Assembly (NCBI GenBank): GCA_044220975.1
Contig: JBGAPZ010000021.1
Span: forward strand, 1 to 64,000
Direction of reading: 5' to 3'
Length of the DNA: 64,000 nucleotides
Origin: SZUA-430 sp044220975
GTDB lineage: Bacteria; Pseudomonadota; Alphaproteobacteria; Micropepsales; Micropepsaceae
Part shown: positions 16,080 through 24,758 of the stretch, one piece after another
Layout: every line of letters begins with the position of its first letter
How positions within the stretch are numbered: position 1 is the stretch's first letter
The notes under the pieces: model-generated
Database searches by the model: none
Told to the model about the DNA's origin: nothing
Seen by the model: only the letters and a program-made list of their open reading frames with translations
Translations under genes and position numbers: made by a program

Positions 16080-16637
16080 ATGAACACGCATCAATTACTC
16101 CAGTCTCTGGAACACAAGCTCGGCCTGGGCGCGGATGCGGCGTCGGAGCGCAAGCGGCGAATCTTGAAACACGTCATCGACCGCACCGTGGTCAGCCGCG
16201 ACCTCGAAGCGGAACAAGGGGCGAAGAAGGACACGTTCGGCGAGCGGTTGGCCGACCGCGTGGCCGAGTTCGGGGGGTCATGGACCTTCATTATGCTGTT
16301 CTTGGCGTTCTTGGTTTTTTGGGCGTTGCTAAACACGATCATCCTGATCTCGCACGCCCTTGACCCCTATCCCTTCATTTTTCTGAACTTGCTCCTCTCG
16401 ATGGTGGCCGCGCTGCAGGCACCGATCATTATGATGTCGCAGAACCGGCAGGCGGCGAAGGACCGCCTCACCGCGCAGCACGACTACGAAGTGAACCTGA
16501 AGGCCGAGCTTGAGATCATGGCATTGCACGAAAAATTCGATCAGTTGCGCACAGATCAATTGGCGCAGATGCTGGCTAAGCACGAAGAGCAGCTGAAACT
16601 GCTTTCGCGGCTGTGCGAGACCAAGGCGGCCCAATAG
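16080..16637 (+). CDS. DUF1003 membrane protein
   Basis: The 185-residue protein matches DUF1003: a charged N-terminal region (ERKRRILKHVIDRTVVSRDL), two membrane helices (about residues 67-88 and 97-116) joined by the ALDPYPFIFLNLLLS signature, the conserved QAPIIMMSQNRQA and a coiled, charged C-terminal helix. It is an inner-membrane protein of unknown function. GAGGGA precedes the ATG. The GNAT gene starts directly after its stop, so the two form an operon. It is divergent from the SDR gene. Confidence 0.88.
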   Translation: MNTHQLLQSLEHKLGLGADAASERKRRILKHVIDRTVVSRDLEAEQGAKKDTFGERLADRVAEFGGSWTFIMLFLAFLVFWALLNTIILISHALDPYPFIFLNLLLSMVAALQAPIIMMSQNRQAAKDRLTAQHDYEVNLKAELEIMALHEKFDQLRTDQLAQMLAKHEEQLKLLSRLCETKAAQ

Positions 16638-17168
16638 GTGACGGTCACAATCCGAATTGAGGGGCCCGGCGATACCGCCGCCGCCGATGCCGTCGTCGCG
16701 GCCGCGTTCGGGCCAGGTCGCTATGCGAAGAGCGCCTATCGCCTGCGCGAAGGCGTACTGCCCGTTGCTGCGTTGTCGTATGTGGCCGAGGATGGCGGCG
16801 CGATTGTCGGCACCGTGCGCTATTGGCCGGTCGTCATCGGCGGGCAGCCGGCGCTGATGTTGGGGCCGATCGCGATCGTGGCCGACCGGCAGGGGCAAGG
16901 GATTGCGCTCGCGCTCATGCAAACGAGTCTCGCTGAAGCGAAGCGGCTTGGCCATCGCGCCGTCATCTTGGTTGGAGATGAGCCGTATTACGGGCGCGCA
17001 GGCTTTGCGCGGATTCAGCCTGCGGGGCGGATCACAATGCCGGGTCCGGTCGACGCTGCTCGGCTGCTCGGCTTGTCGCTGGTTGATGGCGCAATGGAGG
17101 CGATGGCCGGTGAAGTTCGCAAAGCGGTCACGACGGCTGTTGCTGCGGCTGGGTGCGCGTTGGGTTAG
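16638..17168 (+). CDS. GNAT-family N-acetyltransferase
   Basis: The 176-residue protein has the acetyl-CoA-binding motif A region ALMLGPIAIVADRQGQGIALAL (the QGQGIA loop at about residue 88) and the downstream VGDEPYYGRAGF stretch common to YhbS-like acetyltransferases. The substrate is unknown. It starts at a GTG immediately after the stop codon of the DUF1003 gene, so it is probably translated by reinitiation. Confidence 0.87.
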   Translation: MTVTIRIEGPGDTAAADAVVAAAFGPGRYAKSAYRLREGVLPVAALSYVAEDGGAIVGTVRYWPVVIGGQPALMLGPIAIVADRQGQGIALALMQTSLAEAKRLGHRAVILVGDEPYYGRAGFARIQPAGRITMPGPVDAARLLGLSLVDGAMEAMAGEVRKAVTTAVAAAGCALG

Positions 17169-17171
17169 CCG

Positions 17172-17810
17172 CTACACGACGAAGACGTTCTTGATGCCGT
17201 CGATGACGAATTGAGCGGCTAAGGCCGCCAAGATGATGCCGAAGATGCGCGTCACCATCGCGGCGATCGTGGCGCTGATCATGTGAGAGAATTTGGCGGC
17301 GAGCCAGAAGGCGCCGAACGTCAGCAGGAGGTTTGCTGCGACGCCGGCCAGGACCGCGGCGCGCCCCTCCCAAGCGTCATGCTGCGCAAACAGCAGCATC
17401 ACGGAGGCGATGGAGCCCGGGCCTGCGATCAGCGGGATCGCGAGGGGGAAGACCGAGATGTCTTCATGCTCGCCGGGATGTGTGTGGCGTTCTTCGATGA
17501 CCTTCGCGTTGCGGGCTTCGCGGCGTTGGGTGCGCGTTTCGAACAGCATGTCGATTGCGATCAGAAAGAGGAGCAGGCCGCCTGCGATGCGGAAGGCGTC
17601 AAGGCTGACGTGGAGCTTGTCGAGCAACCACTCGCCGCCGAACGCGAAGCCGGCCAAGATGAAGCTCGCGACCAGGACGCTCTTCCAGGCCATCCTGTGG
17701 CGCCAGGGAACCGGCATGTTTTGCGTCAAGGTCGCAAACATCGGGATGACGCCCGGCGGATCGATCACGACGAAGAAGGTGACGAGCGAGGCGAGGAAGA
17801 TTTCGAGCAT
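17172..17810 (-). CDS. MarC-family integral membrane protein
   Basis: The 212-residue protein has about six hydrophobic segments and the MarC features FFVVIDPPGVIPMFATLT near the N-terminus and FPLAIPLIAGPGSIASVM in the middle. Earlier links to multiple antibiotic resistance were not upheld for the family and its function is unknown. The central cytoplasmic loop (ETRTQRREARNAKVIEERH) is long and charged. It converges on the GNAT gene with 3 bases between stops. Confidence 0.88.
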   Translation of the reverse strand: MLEIFLASLVTFFVVIDPPGVIPMFATLTQNMPVPWRHRMAWKSVLVASFILAGFAFGGEWLLDKLHVSLDAFRIAGGLLLFLIAIDMLFETRTQRREARNAKVIEERHTHPGEHEDISVFPLAIPLIAGPGSIASVMLLFAQHDAWEGRAAVLAGVAANLLLTFGAFWLAAKFSHMISATIAAMVTRIFGIILAALAAQFVIDGIKNVFVV

Positions 17811-17847
17811 TGCGTTGGTTCAGCCGAGTAGGAAGAAGGATATTTCA

Positions 17848-17871
17848 CACAAAGATACGAAGTTACAAAGG
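17848..17871. repeat. Three tandem 8-bp repeats, YACRAAGN
   Basis: CACAAAGA, TACGAAGT and TACAAAGG follow each other without gaps in the low-GC gap before the hydrolase gene; a GGGG...CCCC arm and TTTT follow at 17870-17890. Confidence 0.4.
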
Positions 17872-17934
17872 GGTGGGTTGCCCCCGTTTTGCGTGGTAGA
17901 AGGCTGGATCGCTATCACAAAAGGTCCCACGCTC

Positions 17935-18969
17935 ATGGCTTCGAAGATTACGAACGACCCGCGTATCGATCCGCGCATCAAGGCACTCCTTGGCGCGGCG
18001 CCGGACATAGCGCCGCCGGGCGATGTGGCTTCGCGCGAGGTGCTGCTCGCTGAGGAAAATTCCGATACCGCGAAGGCGCGGATGGCGATGGTGAAGATGA
18101 TGCTTCAGGCGTGCGACAGCGAAGATGTCGCGCCGTCGAAGGGGCTCAAGATCACGACGGAGACGTTCCGCTCAGAGCCCGATGGGAATGAGATCAAGAT
18201 TCAATACATCCGGCCGGACACCTCCGAGCGCTTGCCGTGCGTCGTTTATCTGCACGGCGGCGGGATGATGCACTTCTCGTGCTTCGACGGGATGTACAAA
18301 GCGTGGGGGCGGATCGTTGCGGCGCAAGGTGTCGCCGTCGCGATGGTCGACTTCCGCAATTGCGCGACGGCGTCGTCGGCGTTGGAGGTCGCGCCGTTTC
18401 CGGCGGGCCTGAACGATTGTGCGTCGGGCGTGCGCTGGGTGGCGAGCCACGCCGATCGGCTCAACATAGATCCGAAGCGCATCATCGTTGCTGGCGAAAG
18501 CGGCGGCGGAAACTTGACGCTAGCCACTGGGTTGAAGCTGAAGCGCGACGGCGACATCGGCATCATCAAGGGCCTCTACGCACTCTGCCCATATATCGCC
18601 GGGCAATGGCCACTGCCGCAGAACCCGTCGTCGACTGAGAACAACGGCATCCTGCTGGAATTGCACAACAACCGCGGTGCCATGGCGTATGGGATCGAGG
18701 CGTTTCGCGCGAAGGACCCGCTTGCTTGGCCCGCATTCGCCAGCGACGACGATGTGAAGGGGTTGCCGCCGACCGTCATCCACGTCAACGAATGCGATCC
18801 GCTGCGCGACGAGGGCCTTGGATTCTATCGCTTGCTGCTTAAGAACGGTGTCAAGGCGCGTGGCCGTCAGGCGATGGGTACGACGCACGGGGTCGAGCTG
18901 TTCGCGATCGCTTCTCCGGACATCAGCTACGACACCGCGCGCGATATTGCGGCGTTTGCACGGGGATAG
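17935..18969 (+). CDS. Alpha/beta hydrolase fold-3 (HSL-type esterase)
   Basis: The 344-residue protein belongs to the hormone-sensitive lipase-like esterases: oxyanion motif YLHGGGMM (about residue 105), nucleophile elbow VAGESGGGN (Ser about 189), acid in NECDPLRDEG and His in TTHGVELF. These enzymes cleave short-chain esters. The ATG at 17935 is chosen because it begins the recognisable N-terminal region; the same frame is open far upstream across the marC gene but that is antisense shadow. No signal peptide. It is convergent with the large membrane-protein gene that follows. Confidence 0.88.
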   Translation: MASKITNDPRIDPRIKALLGAAPDIAPPGDVASREVLLAEENSDTAKARMAMVKMMLQACDSEDVAPSKGLKITTETFRSEPDGNEIKIQYIRPDTSERLPCVVYLHGGGMMHFSCFDGMYKAWGRIVAAQGVAVAMVDFRNCATASSALEVAPFPAGLNDCASGVRWVASHADRLNIDPKRIIVAGESGGGNLTLATGLKLKRDGDIGIIKGLYALCPYIAGQWPLPQNPSSTENNGILLELHNNRGAMAYGIEAFRAKDPLAWPAFASDDDVKGLPPTVIHVNECDPLRDEGLGFYRLLLKNGVKARGRQAMGTTHGVELFAIASPDISYDTARDIAAFARG

Positions 18970-18971
18970 GG

Positions 18972-21038
18972 CTAGCGACCTTCGCGACGCCAGCCGAGCA
19001 TGAGGCTGCCAATGATCAGAACGAAGGCGAGTGCTGGATGGAACAGCGGCGTCTGGCGCGTCGAGCGGACTGCGTAGGCTTCATTCGCGCGCAGTCCGAT
19101 CCAGCCGTCGTCGGCTGCGGCGCGTCCGGGCCGCGTTCGGCGGATCTCTGGGATGCCGTCACGCTTGATCCAGGCGATGCCGCCCTTCGTGGCGTCGGCG
19201 ACGGGCTTTACGACTTTGTCCGTCGCGCGCACGTCGGATAGTTCGCGCGGGTTCAACGGGCCTGCAGCTGCAACGGCGGTGAGGTTGCCGTCGCGCAGCC
19301 GGTAGAGGCCCATCTCTTCGGCTTTCACCGTTCCGGAGAAGGCGCCGTCTTCCGTCGGCGACAGCGTGACCTTCTCGATGCGGCCGGAGGGGTAAGTGAC
19401 TTCGATCGTTGCGGCGCGCTCGGCCATCGTGCGGCGGGTTACGATCAAGCGGTCGCCTTTGATCGTGCCGTTCAGGCGCTCTTCCTCGAGCTCCGGCTCT
19501 TTCATCAGCCAGTGCGCGAGGCGGCGCAGGAGTTCAGCTTGCGGGCCACCACCTTCGAAGCCGCGGGTCCACAGCCACGCGTGATCGGAGAGCAGCAGCG
19601 CGACGCGGCCTTGCTGCACGCGGTTGAGCACGAGCAGCGGTTGCTGCTCCGCGCCGCTCATCAACGTTTGGCCGCTCAGCACTTGGCTCTGCACGAGACG
19701 GAACCAGCGGCCCCAAGCGGGTTCCTTGTCGCCGACATTGGCGCCGGGCAGGCCCGCCGTCACAGGGTGGCGTTCGCCGGCAGCCGTCAGGCGCGGCTTG
19801 AAGCCCTGCTCATAGATGTGTTCGACAGGTTCGGCCGGTAGCACGGAGTTCAGCGGCGAGCGGTAGAGGCTGAGCGGTGAGGAGAACTCAGGGCCGGAGG
19901 TGACCAGCAGTGCACCACCGTTCTCCACGTAACGCGCAACGTTCTCATAGTATGCCAACGGCAATACGCCGCGGCGCTGATAGCGGTCGAAGATGATGAG
20001 GTTGAAGTCGTTCAGCTTCTCGTCGAACAGCTCGCGCGTGGGGAACGCGATCAGCGAAAGCTCGTCGACGGGCGTTCCGTCCTGCTTTTCGGGCGGACGC
20101 AGAATGGTGAAGTGCACGAGCGAAACCGAGGGATCGGCCTTCAGGAGATTGCGCAGCGTACGTTCGCCTGCGTGCGGCTCACCCGAGACGAGGAGGACGC
20201 GAAGCTGATCGCGGATCCCGGTGGTGACGACAGCGGCGCGATTGTTCAGAAGCGTAAGCTCCTTCGGTCCGGCACCGGCCTGGATTTCGACGACGTTTTC
20301 GCCGCCATGCGGGAGCGTCAGTTCAAGCGCCTTCGCTTCGCCGGTCTTGGCCGTCTCGTTCAGCACGACTTTGCCGTCGATACGAACCTCGAGATCGGCC
20401 GCCGCTTGGGCGGTACTGCCGAAATCATCGACGCGCACAGTGAACGTAAGCGGTTCGCCGACGATGCCGTAGCGCGGAGCCTGCTCGATCGTGAGCTTGC
20501 GGTCTCGTTCGCCGGGTTCACCCGTCAGGAGCGTGTGTATGGGGTAGGCGAGCTTAGCGGCGGCACCTGTCGGCACGTCGTGGACCTGTCCGTCGGTGAC
20601 GAGGATTGCGCCAGCGATGCGGTCGGGCGGCACATCGGCGAGTGCGTCTGCCAGCGGCCCGAAGAGGGAGGTTCCGCCATCCTGAACCGAGCGGTCTTCG
20701 GTGACGGTAATGACGCGAACGTCAAGATCTTTGTATTGCGCGAGCTTCGCGCGCAATTTCGTCACAGTGTCGTCGACGGTTTTCGCGCGATCGCCGATTG
20801 CTTGGCTTTGTGTCTGGTCAGCGACGATTACGGCAACGTCAGGAAGTCCTTTGCGCTCTTCCTCAACGATTGCGGGGTTGGCTAGCACCAGAAGTGCGGC
20901 CACCATCGCGGCCGCCCGCCACCAGGCGCCGGGCGCGCGCAGCAGCAGGCTTGCGCCAACGAGCGCGGCGCAGGCGACCGCTAAGATCAGAATCATGACG
21001 AGCGGCAGATGCGGTACGAAAACGATATCGAGGGCCAT
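18972..21038 (-). CDS. Large membrane protein with von Willebrand-like and amidotransferase-like regions, last gene of MoxR operon
   Basis: The 688-residue protein has two N-terminal membrane helices (about 12-33 and 41-58), then a VWA-like segment (VAVIVADQTQSQ, AGAILVTDGQVHD), immunoglobulin-like stretches, a domain like type 1 glutamine amidotransferases (RVLLVSGEPHAGERTLRNLL, GGALLVTSGPEF) without an evident catalytic triad, and a C-terminal membrane helix. It starts directly after the stop of the DUF4159 gene. Such proteins close the MoxR/DUF58/DUF4159 operon in many alphaproteobacteria; their role is thought to concern the envelope or chaperone-like assembly but is not established. Confidence 0.82.
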   Translation of the reverse strand: MALDIVFVPHLPLVMILILAVACAALVGASLLLRAPGAWWRAAAMVAALLVLANPAIVEEERKGLPDVAVIVADQTQSQAIGDRAKTVDDTVTKLRAKLAQYKDLDVRVITVTEDRSVQDGGTSLFGPLADALADVPPDRIAGAILVTDGQVHDVPTGAAAKLAYPIHTLLTGEPGERDRKLTIEQAPRYGIVGEPLTFTVRVDDFGSTAQAAADLEVRIDGKVVLNETAKTGEAKALELTLPHGGENVVEIQAGAGPKELTLLNNRAAVVTTGIRDQLRVLLVSGEPHAGERTLRNLLKADPSVSLVHFTILRPPEKQDGTPVDELSLIAFPTRELFDEKLNDFNLIIFDRYQRRGVLPLAYYENVARYVENGGALLVTSGPEFSSPLSLYRSPLNSVLPAEPVEHIYEQGFKPRLTAAGERHPVTAGLPGANVGDKEPAWGRWFRLVQSQVLSGQTLMSGAEQQPLLVLNRVQQGRVALLLSDHAWLWTRGFEGGGPQAELLRRLAHWLMKEPELEEERLNGTIKGDRLIVTRRTMAERAATIEVTYPSGRIEKVTLSPTEDGAFSGTVKAEEMGLYRLRDGNLTAVAAAGPLNPRELSDVRATDKVVKPVADATKGGIAWIKRDGIPEIRRTRPGRAAADDGWIGLRANEAYAVRSTRQTPLFHPALAFVLIIGSLMLGWRREGR

Positions 21039-23801
21039 CTACTGACCCAAACGCTCAAGGATCGCGGGCACGTGGACTTGGTCGGTCTTGTAGTTGCCGG
21101 TCAGCGAATACATCACCAGGTTCACGCCAAAGCGCAGCGCCATCTCGCGCTGGCGGTCGCCGCCTGGCACGACTGCTGCGATCGGGCGGCCGCTGTCGTC
21201 TTGCGCCCACGCTGCGGCCCAATCGGCGCCGCCCACGATGATCGGGGAGACGCCATCGGATGCGGTTGTTGAAGGCGCGCCGTCGCCGGCCGCTTGTTGC
21301 GCCTCGACCCATACGCGGCCTGACGCCCACCGACCGGGGTATTCGTGCAGAAGGTAGAACGCGCGGGTGAGCACGTGTTCTTGTCCCAGCGGCTGAAGCG
21401 GTGGGATGTCGAGACCTGCGAGCAGGCGGCGCAACGTCAGCGACCCGTTCGCAGTGTGGCCAGTTCCGGTCGGAAGCGCAGTGTCTTGATCGCGCGTGTC
21501 GAATAGGATCGTGCCGCCGTTGCGCATGAAGGCATCGACCTTGGCGAGCGCGTTCGCGGACAATTGCGACTGGGCCGACGACACGGGCCAATAGATGAGC
21601 GGGAAGAAGGCGAGCTCATCCTGCTCGATGTCGATCGCCATCGGCTCGCCCGGTTCGGCGGCTGTGCGTTCCTTCAAGATGCGCGTGAGCCCTTTGAGCC
21701 CTGCGCGGCTCATCGCGTCGACTTCGGGGTCGCCGGTTAGGACGAAGGCGAGGCGGTAGGTATTTGAGGCTTTGAGGTCGAAGTCGTCGTTCGCCTTTGC
21801 ATCGTGGACGTGGGCGCCGACGAATGCGAATGCGACGAGCACAGCGGCGGCTTGGCGCAGCGGCAGGTGCGGCGTCGCCACCAGCCCGCGCAGGATCAAA
21901 CCTGCCACGAGGTCGAGGAGCGCCAGAGCAATCGCGACCGCCATCAGGACGTATTTAAGCTCAACCGCCTGCCGGAGGCCAAATGTGGTGACGTCGACGC
22001 CCGCGGGCAGAGCAGGAAGCGGCTTCAACGCTGCGTCGGGCTTGAACAAATTAAACGCACGTCGCACGCCGCCCTGGCCATAGAAACCGGGCGGATGGCG
22101 GGGGCCGGCGGCTGCTTTCTCGAAATCGGAGCCGCGCATCGGTAGGGCTGCAGCGGCAGGTTGGCCGAGGCGACCGAAGCCGTCCAGCGTCTCGGCGGGG
22201 GCAAGCGGGACGCCAGCCGTGGTCAGACTTGGATCGTCTGCGGCCACGCCTGAGGAGAGTGCGATCGTGCGGCGGAGCATCTCGACGAAAAGGCCGGAGA
22301 TCGGTAACGACGACCACGACGTGTTTGCGGTGACGTGGAACAAGATTACCCAGCCTTTGTCTTGGCGCTTGGCCGTGACCAGCGGCGTTCCATCGCTTAA
22401 CTGCGCCCAGGAGAGGATTTCGGTGCCGATGGCAGGTTCTGCCAGAACTTGACGCTTGATCGTGACGTCGGCGGGAATCGACAGGCCGAAGAACGGGCTA
22501 TCTTCCGTCCACGGGCTCAAGGTCTGCGGTTCGCTCCACGACAATGCGCCATCGAGCAGCCGGCCGCCGGTTCGTAACTTGCCGGGAATCAAGTCGTCGC
22601 TTTGGGCTGCGAGTTTGGGACCGGAGAAGCGGATCAAGACGCCGCCTTTCGAGACCCACTGGGCGGCAGCGGTTTTATCCGCGCCCACGATCTGACCGAC
22701 GTCGGCGAGGACCAGGACGGAGAGGCCTGCTTTCACGAGATCGGTGATTTTGCCGTGGTGAAGTTCCGCGTAAGGCGCGAGCGCGCGGTCGAGATAGAAG
22801 AGATCGGAAAGCAGCGGCTGCGCGGCGTCGACGGTTTGTCCGGAGACGAGACCCACAGGGCGGCGGCGCCAGCGTTCATCGATCAAGGCGACGCTGCCTG
22901 CGGACTGTCTGTCGGCGAGCTCGACGCGGGCAAGATCGTTCCTGAGTTCGGTCGCGAGGTCGAGCTTCACATCAGTGCTGGTTTCGCCGGCTTTGAGCAC
23001 GAACTCTTGCGCTACCAGGAACCGGCCTTGCGCGCCGGTCGCGCGCAGGGTGCCTTTGACCTCGCCTTCGTCCTTTCCGCGCACGACACGGAAGACAAGG
23101 GCGCTGCCTTCGGCTTTTGGTGGCGTGAGCGCGAGCGCGGCGTTGAGCGCGTCGTCTGTCATGACGCGCAACGCTCCGATCGCGGCAAGTCCCCGCGCGA
23201 ATTCGCGCGCGCTGCCGTCTTCGAGACCGTCGGTCAGCCAGACGATGTCAGGGTTGTCCTTGAGGTTCAATTTTTGGAGAGCAGCGAGTGCCTTCGCGCG
23301 GTCGACACCGAACGGTTGGGGCGCGACGGCCTTGACGGCACCTTGTGCTTCGGCGCCGGCAAGGAGTTTCAGGATTGCAGGCGCGTCGCTGAGTGCGGTC
23401 GGGAGTATGACCAGAGGGCGGCCGTCGCGTTCGGCTTCGGCGGCAAGGGCTTGCATTGCGCCGACACGATCGTCCCAGCGGGCGGCTGCGGCCCAACCGT
23501 TGTCGACGACGACGACGACGGAGCTTTTCTTCAGGCCGGCGGATTGCGGATTCAGGTAGGGATCCGCGAGTGCCACGATCGCGAGCCCGGCTATGGTCGT
23601 TCTGAGCAACAGAAGCCACAATGGCGTACGCGCGGGCGTTTCTTCCTTCTGCTGAAGGCCGAGCAGCAAACGAACGGCTGGAAACAGCACGCGTTTCGGC
23701 GCCGGCGGCGTCACGCGCAATAGCCACCAGATCACGGGCAATGCGATCAGCCCGAAGAGGATCCAGGGTACGCCAAAGGCAAGTGGGCCGATCGTCGTCA
23801 C
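21039..23801 (-). CDS. BatA-like/DUF4159 membrane protein
   Basis: At 920 residues this is the largest protein of the window. The N-terminus has two membrane helices with the BatA-type LLRVTPPAPKRVLFPAVRLL and a VWA-like domain (SSVVVVVDNGW, DIVWLTDGL); a further membrane pair lies near residues 600-660, and the C-terminal third is DUF4159 (FFPLIYWPVSS, GGTILFDTRDQD, HVLTRAFYLL). Translation starts at a GTG 4 bases after the DUF58 stop. VWA residues appear degenerate. Probably inner-membrane anchored with large periplasmic domains. Confidence 0.85.
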   Translation of the reverse strand: MTTIGPLAFGVPWILFGLIALPVIWWLLRVTPPAPKRVLFPAVRLLLGLQQKEETPARTPLWLLLLRTTIAGLAIVALADPYLNPQSAGLKKSSVVVVVDNGWAAAARWDDRVGAMQALAAEAERDGRPLVILPTALSDAPAILKLLAGAEAQGAVKAVAPQPFGVDRAKALAALQKLNLKDNPDIVWLTDGLEDGSAREFARGLAAIGALRVMTDDALNAALALTPPKAEGSALVFRVVRGKDEGEVKGTLRATGAQGRFLVAQEFVLKAGETSTDVKLDLATELRNDLARVELADRQSAGSVALIDERWRRRPVGLVSGQTVDAAQPLLSDLFYLDRALAPYAELHHGKITDLVKAGLSVLVLADVGQIVGADKTAAAQWVSKGGVLIRFSGPKLAAQSDDLIPGKLRTGGRLLDGALSWSEPQTLSPWTEDSPFFGLSIPADVTIKRQVLAEPAIGTEILSWAQLSDGTPLVTAKRQDKGWVILFHVTANTSWSSLPISGLFVEMLRRTIALSSGVAADDPSLTTAGVPLAPAETLDGFGRLGQPAAAALPMRGSDFEKAAAGPRHPPGFYGQGGVRRAFNLFKPDAALKPLPALPAGVDVTTFGLRQAVELKYVLMAVAIALALLDLVAGLILRGLVATPHLPLRQAAAVLVAFAFVGAHVHDAKANDDFDLKASNTYRLAFVLTGDPEVDAMSRAGLKGLTRILKERTAAEPGEPMAIDIEQDELAFFPLIYWPVSSAQSQLSANALAKVDAFMRNGGTILFDTRDQDTALPTGTGHTANGSLTLRRLLAGLDIPPLQPLGQEHVLTRAFYLLHEYPGRWASGRVWVEAQQAAGDGAPSTTASDGVSPIIVGGADWAAAWAQDDSGRPIAAVVPGGDRQREMALRFGVNLVMYSLTGNYKTDQVHVPAILERLGQ

Positions 23802-23805
23802 GCCG

Positions 23806-24738
23806 TCACCTCATCTCGAACGGACGATGGGCGGACAACGCGGCGTAGGCGGCGAGCAGTGCGCCTTGAGCCGGACGGTCGGTGCGATGGGTCGCGAACG
23901 TCCAATCCTGGCGGCGGCAAGCCTGAGCGACTTCGGCGCGCAACGCGGCGAGGCGGTCGCGGTAGGCATCGCGCAACGTCTCGGCACGGCGCGCCAGCAT
24001 GCGCGTCTTCGATTCCACGTCCTCGAATTCCGTGCGGCCGTCGAACGGCAGATCTTCTTCGGCAGGGTCGAGCACTTGGATCAAGTGGCCGCGCACGCCG
24101 AGCGCGCCGTAGTGGCGCAGGACGTTCAACACACCTTCGGGCGGCGAGAGCCAATCGGAGATCAGGATGATCTGCGAAAACCGAGGCAGGGGCAGCAACG
24201 GCGGCAAGCTTTGCTTCGTCGTCATATGCGACGCCATGTGCAGCGCGAAGCGATTGAAGCCGGGCTTGCCGGTAGCGGGCGGCTTCAGATTATCCAGCGC
24301 GCCGACCCGTTCACCGCCGCGCATGAGCAGCGATGCGAACGCCAGCGCAAGGACGGTGGCGCGCTCGACCTTCGTGCATTTCGCGACGTGCGATTTGTAG
24401 TGCATCGAAGGCGAGGCATCGCGCCAAATCCAGACGCTGGCGGCTGCTGCCCATTCGCGCTCGCGCACGAACAAATGCTGCGACTTCGCGGATTGGCGCC
24501 AGTCGACGGCGGTGGATGGGTCTTCTTGGCGGTAGCGGCGGAACTGCCAGAACGCTTCGCCTTGGCCGACACGTCTGCGGCCGTGTTCGCCGGTTGCGAC
24601 CGTCGAGGCGACGCGTTCGGCTTGGATCATAAGCGGCGGCAAGCGCGCGCCCAAATGCTCCGCCTGTTCGCGTGCACCCGCTTCGCGTTTGGGCGTTTGG
24701 GTCCAACCGCTGAAGAGCGTCGACGCCACACTCGCCAT
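23806..24738 (-). CDS. DUF58 domain protein
   Basis: The 310-residue protein has the DUF58 signature FRRYRQEDPSTAVDWRQSAK (about residues 68-87), followed by REREWAAAASVWIWRDASPSM, a VWA-like strand with DASPSM in the place of a metal-site DxSxS. DUF58 proteins accompany MoxR ATPases and probably act as partners or substrates. The ATG follows AGAGG and lies 20 bases after the moxR stop. Confidence 0.9.
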   Translation of the reverse strand: MASVASTLFSGWTQTPKREAGAREQAEHLGARLPPLMIQAERVASTVATGEHGRRRVGQGEAFWQFRRYRQEDPSTAVDWRQSAKSQHLFVREREWAAAASVWIWRDASPSMHYKSHVAKCTKVERATVLALAFASLLMRGGERVGALDNLKPPATGKPGFNRFALHMASHMTTKQSLPPLLPLPRFSQIILISDWLSPPEGVLNVLRHYGALGVRGHLIQVLDPAEEDLPFDGRTEFEDVESKTRMLARRAETLRDAYRDRLAALRAEVAQACRRQDWTFATHRTDRPAQGALLAAYAALSAHRPFEMR

Positions 24739-24758
24739 TCGAACCTCTTGGCTTGCGC

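Noticed and set aside
22602..23723. 373-residue plus-strand frame opposite the DUF4159 gene
   Set aside because: The opposite strand has a convincing protein with domains; this frame has none.
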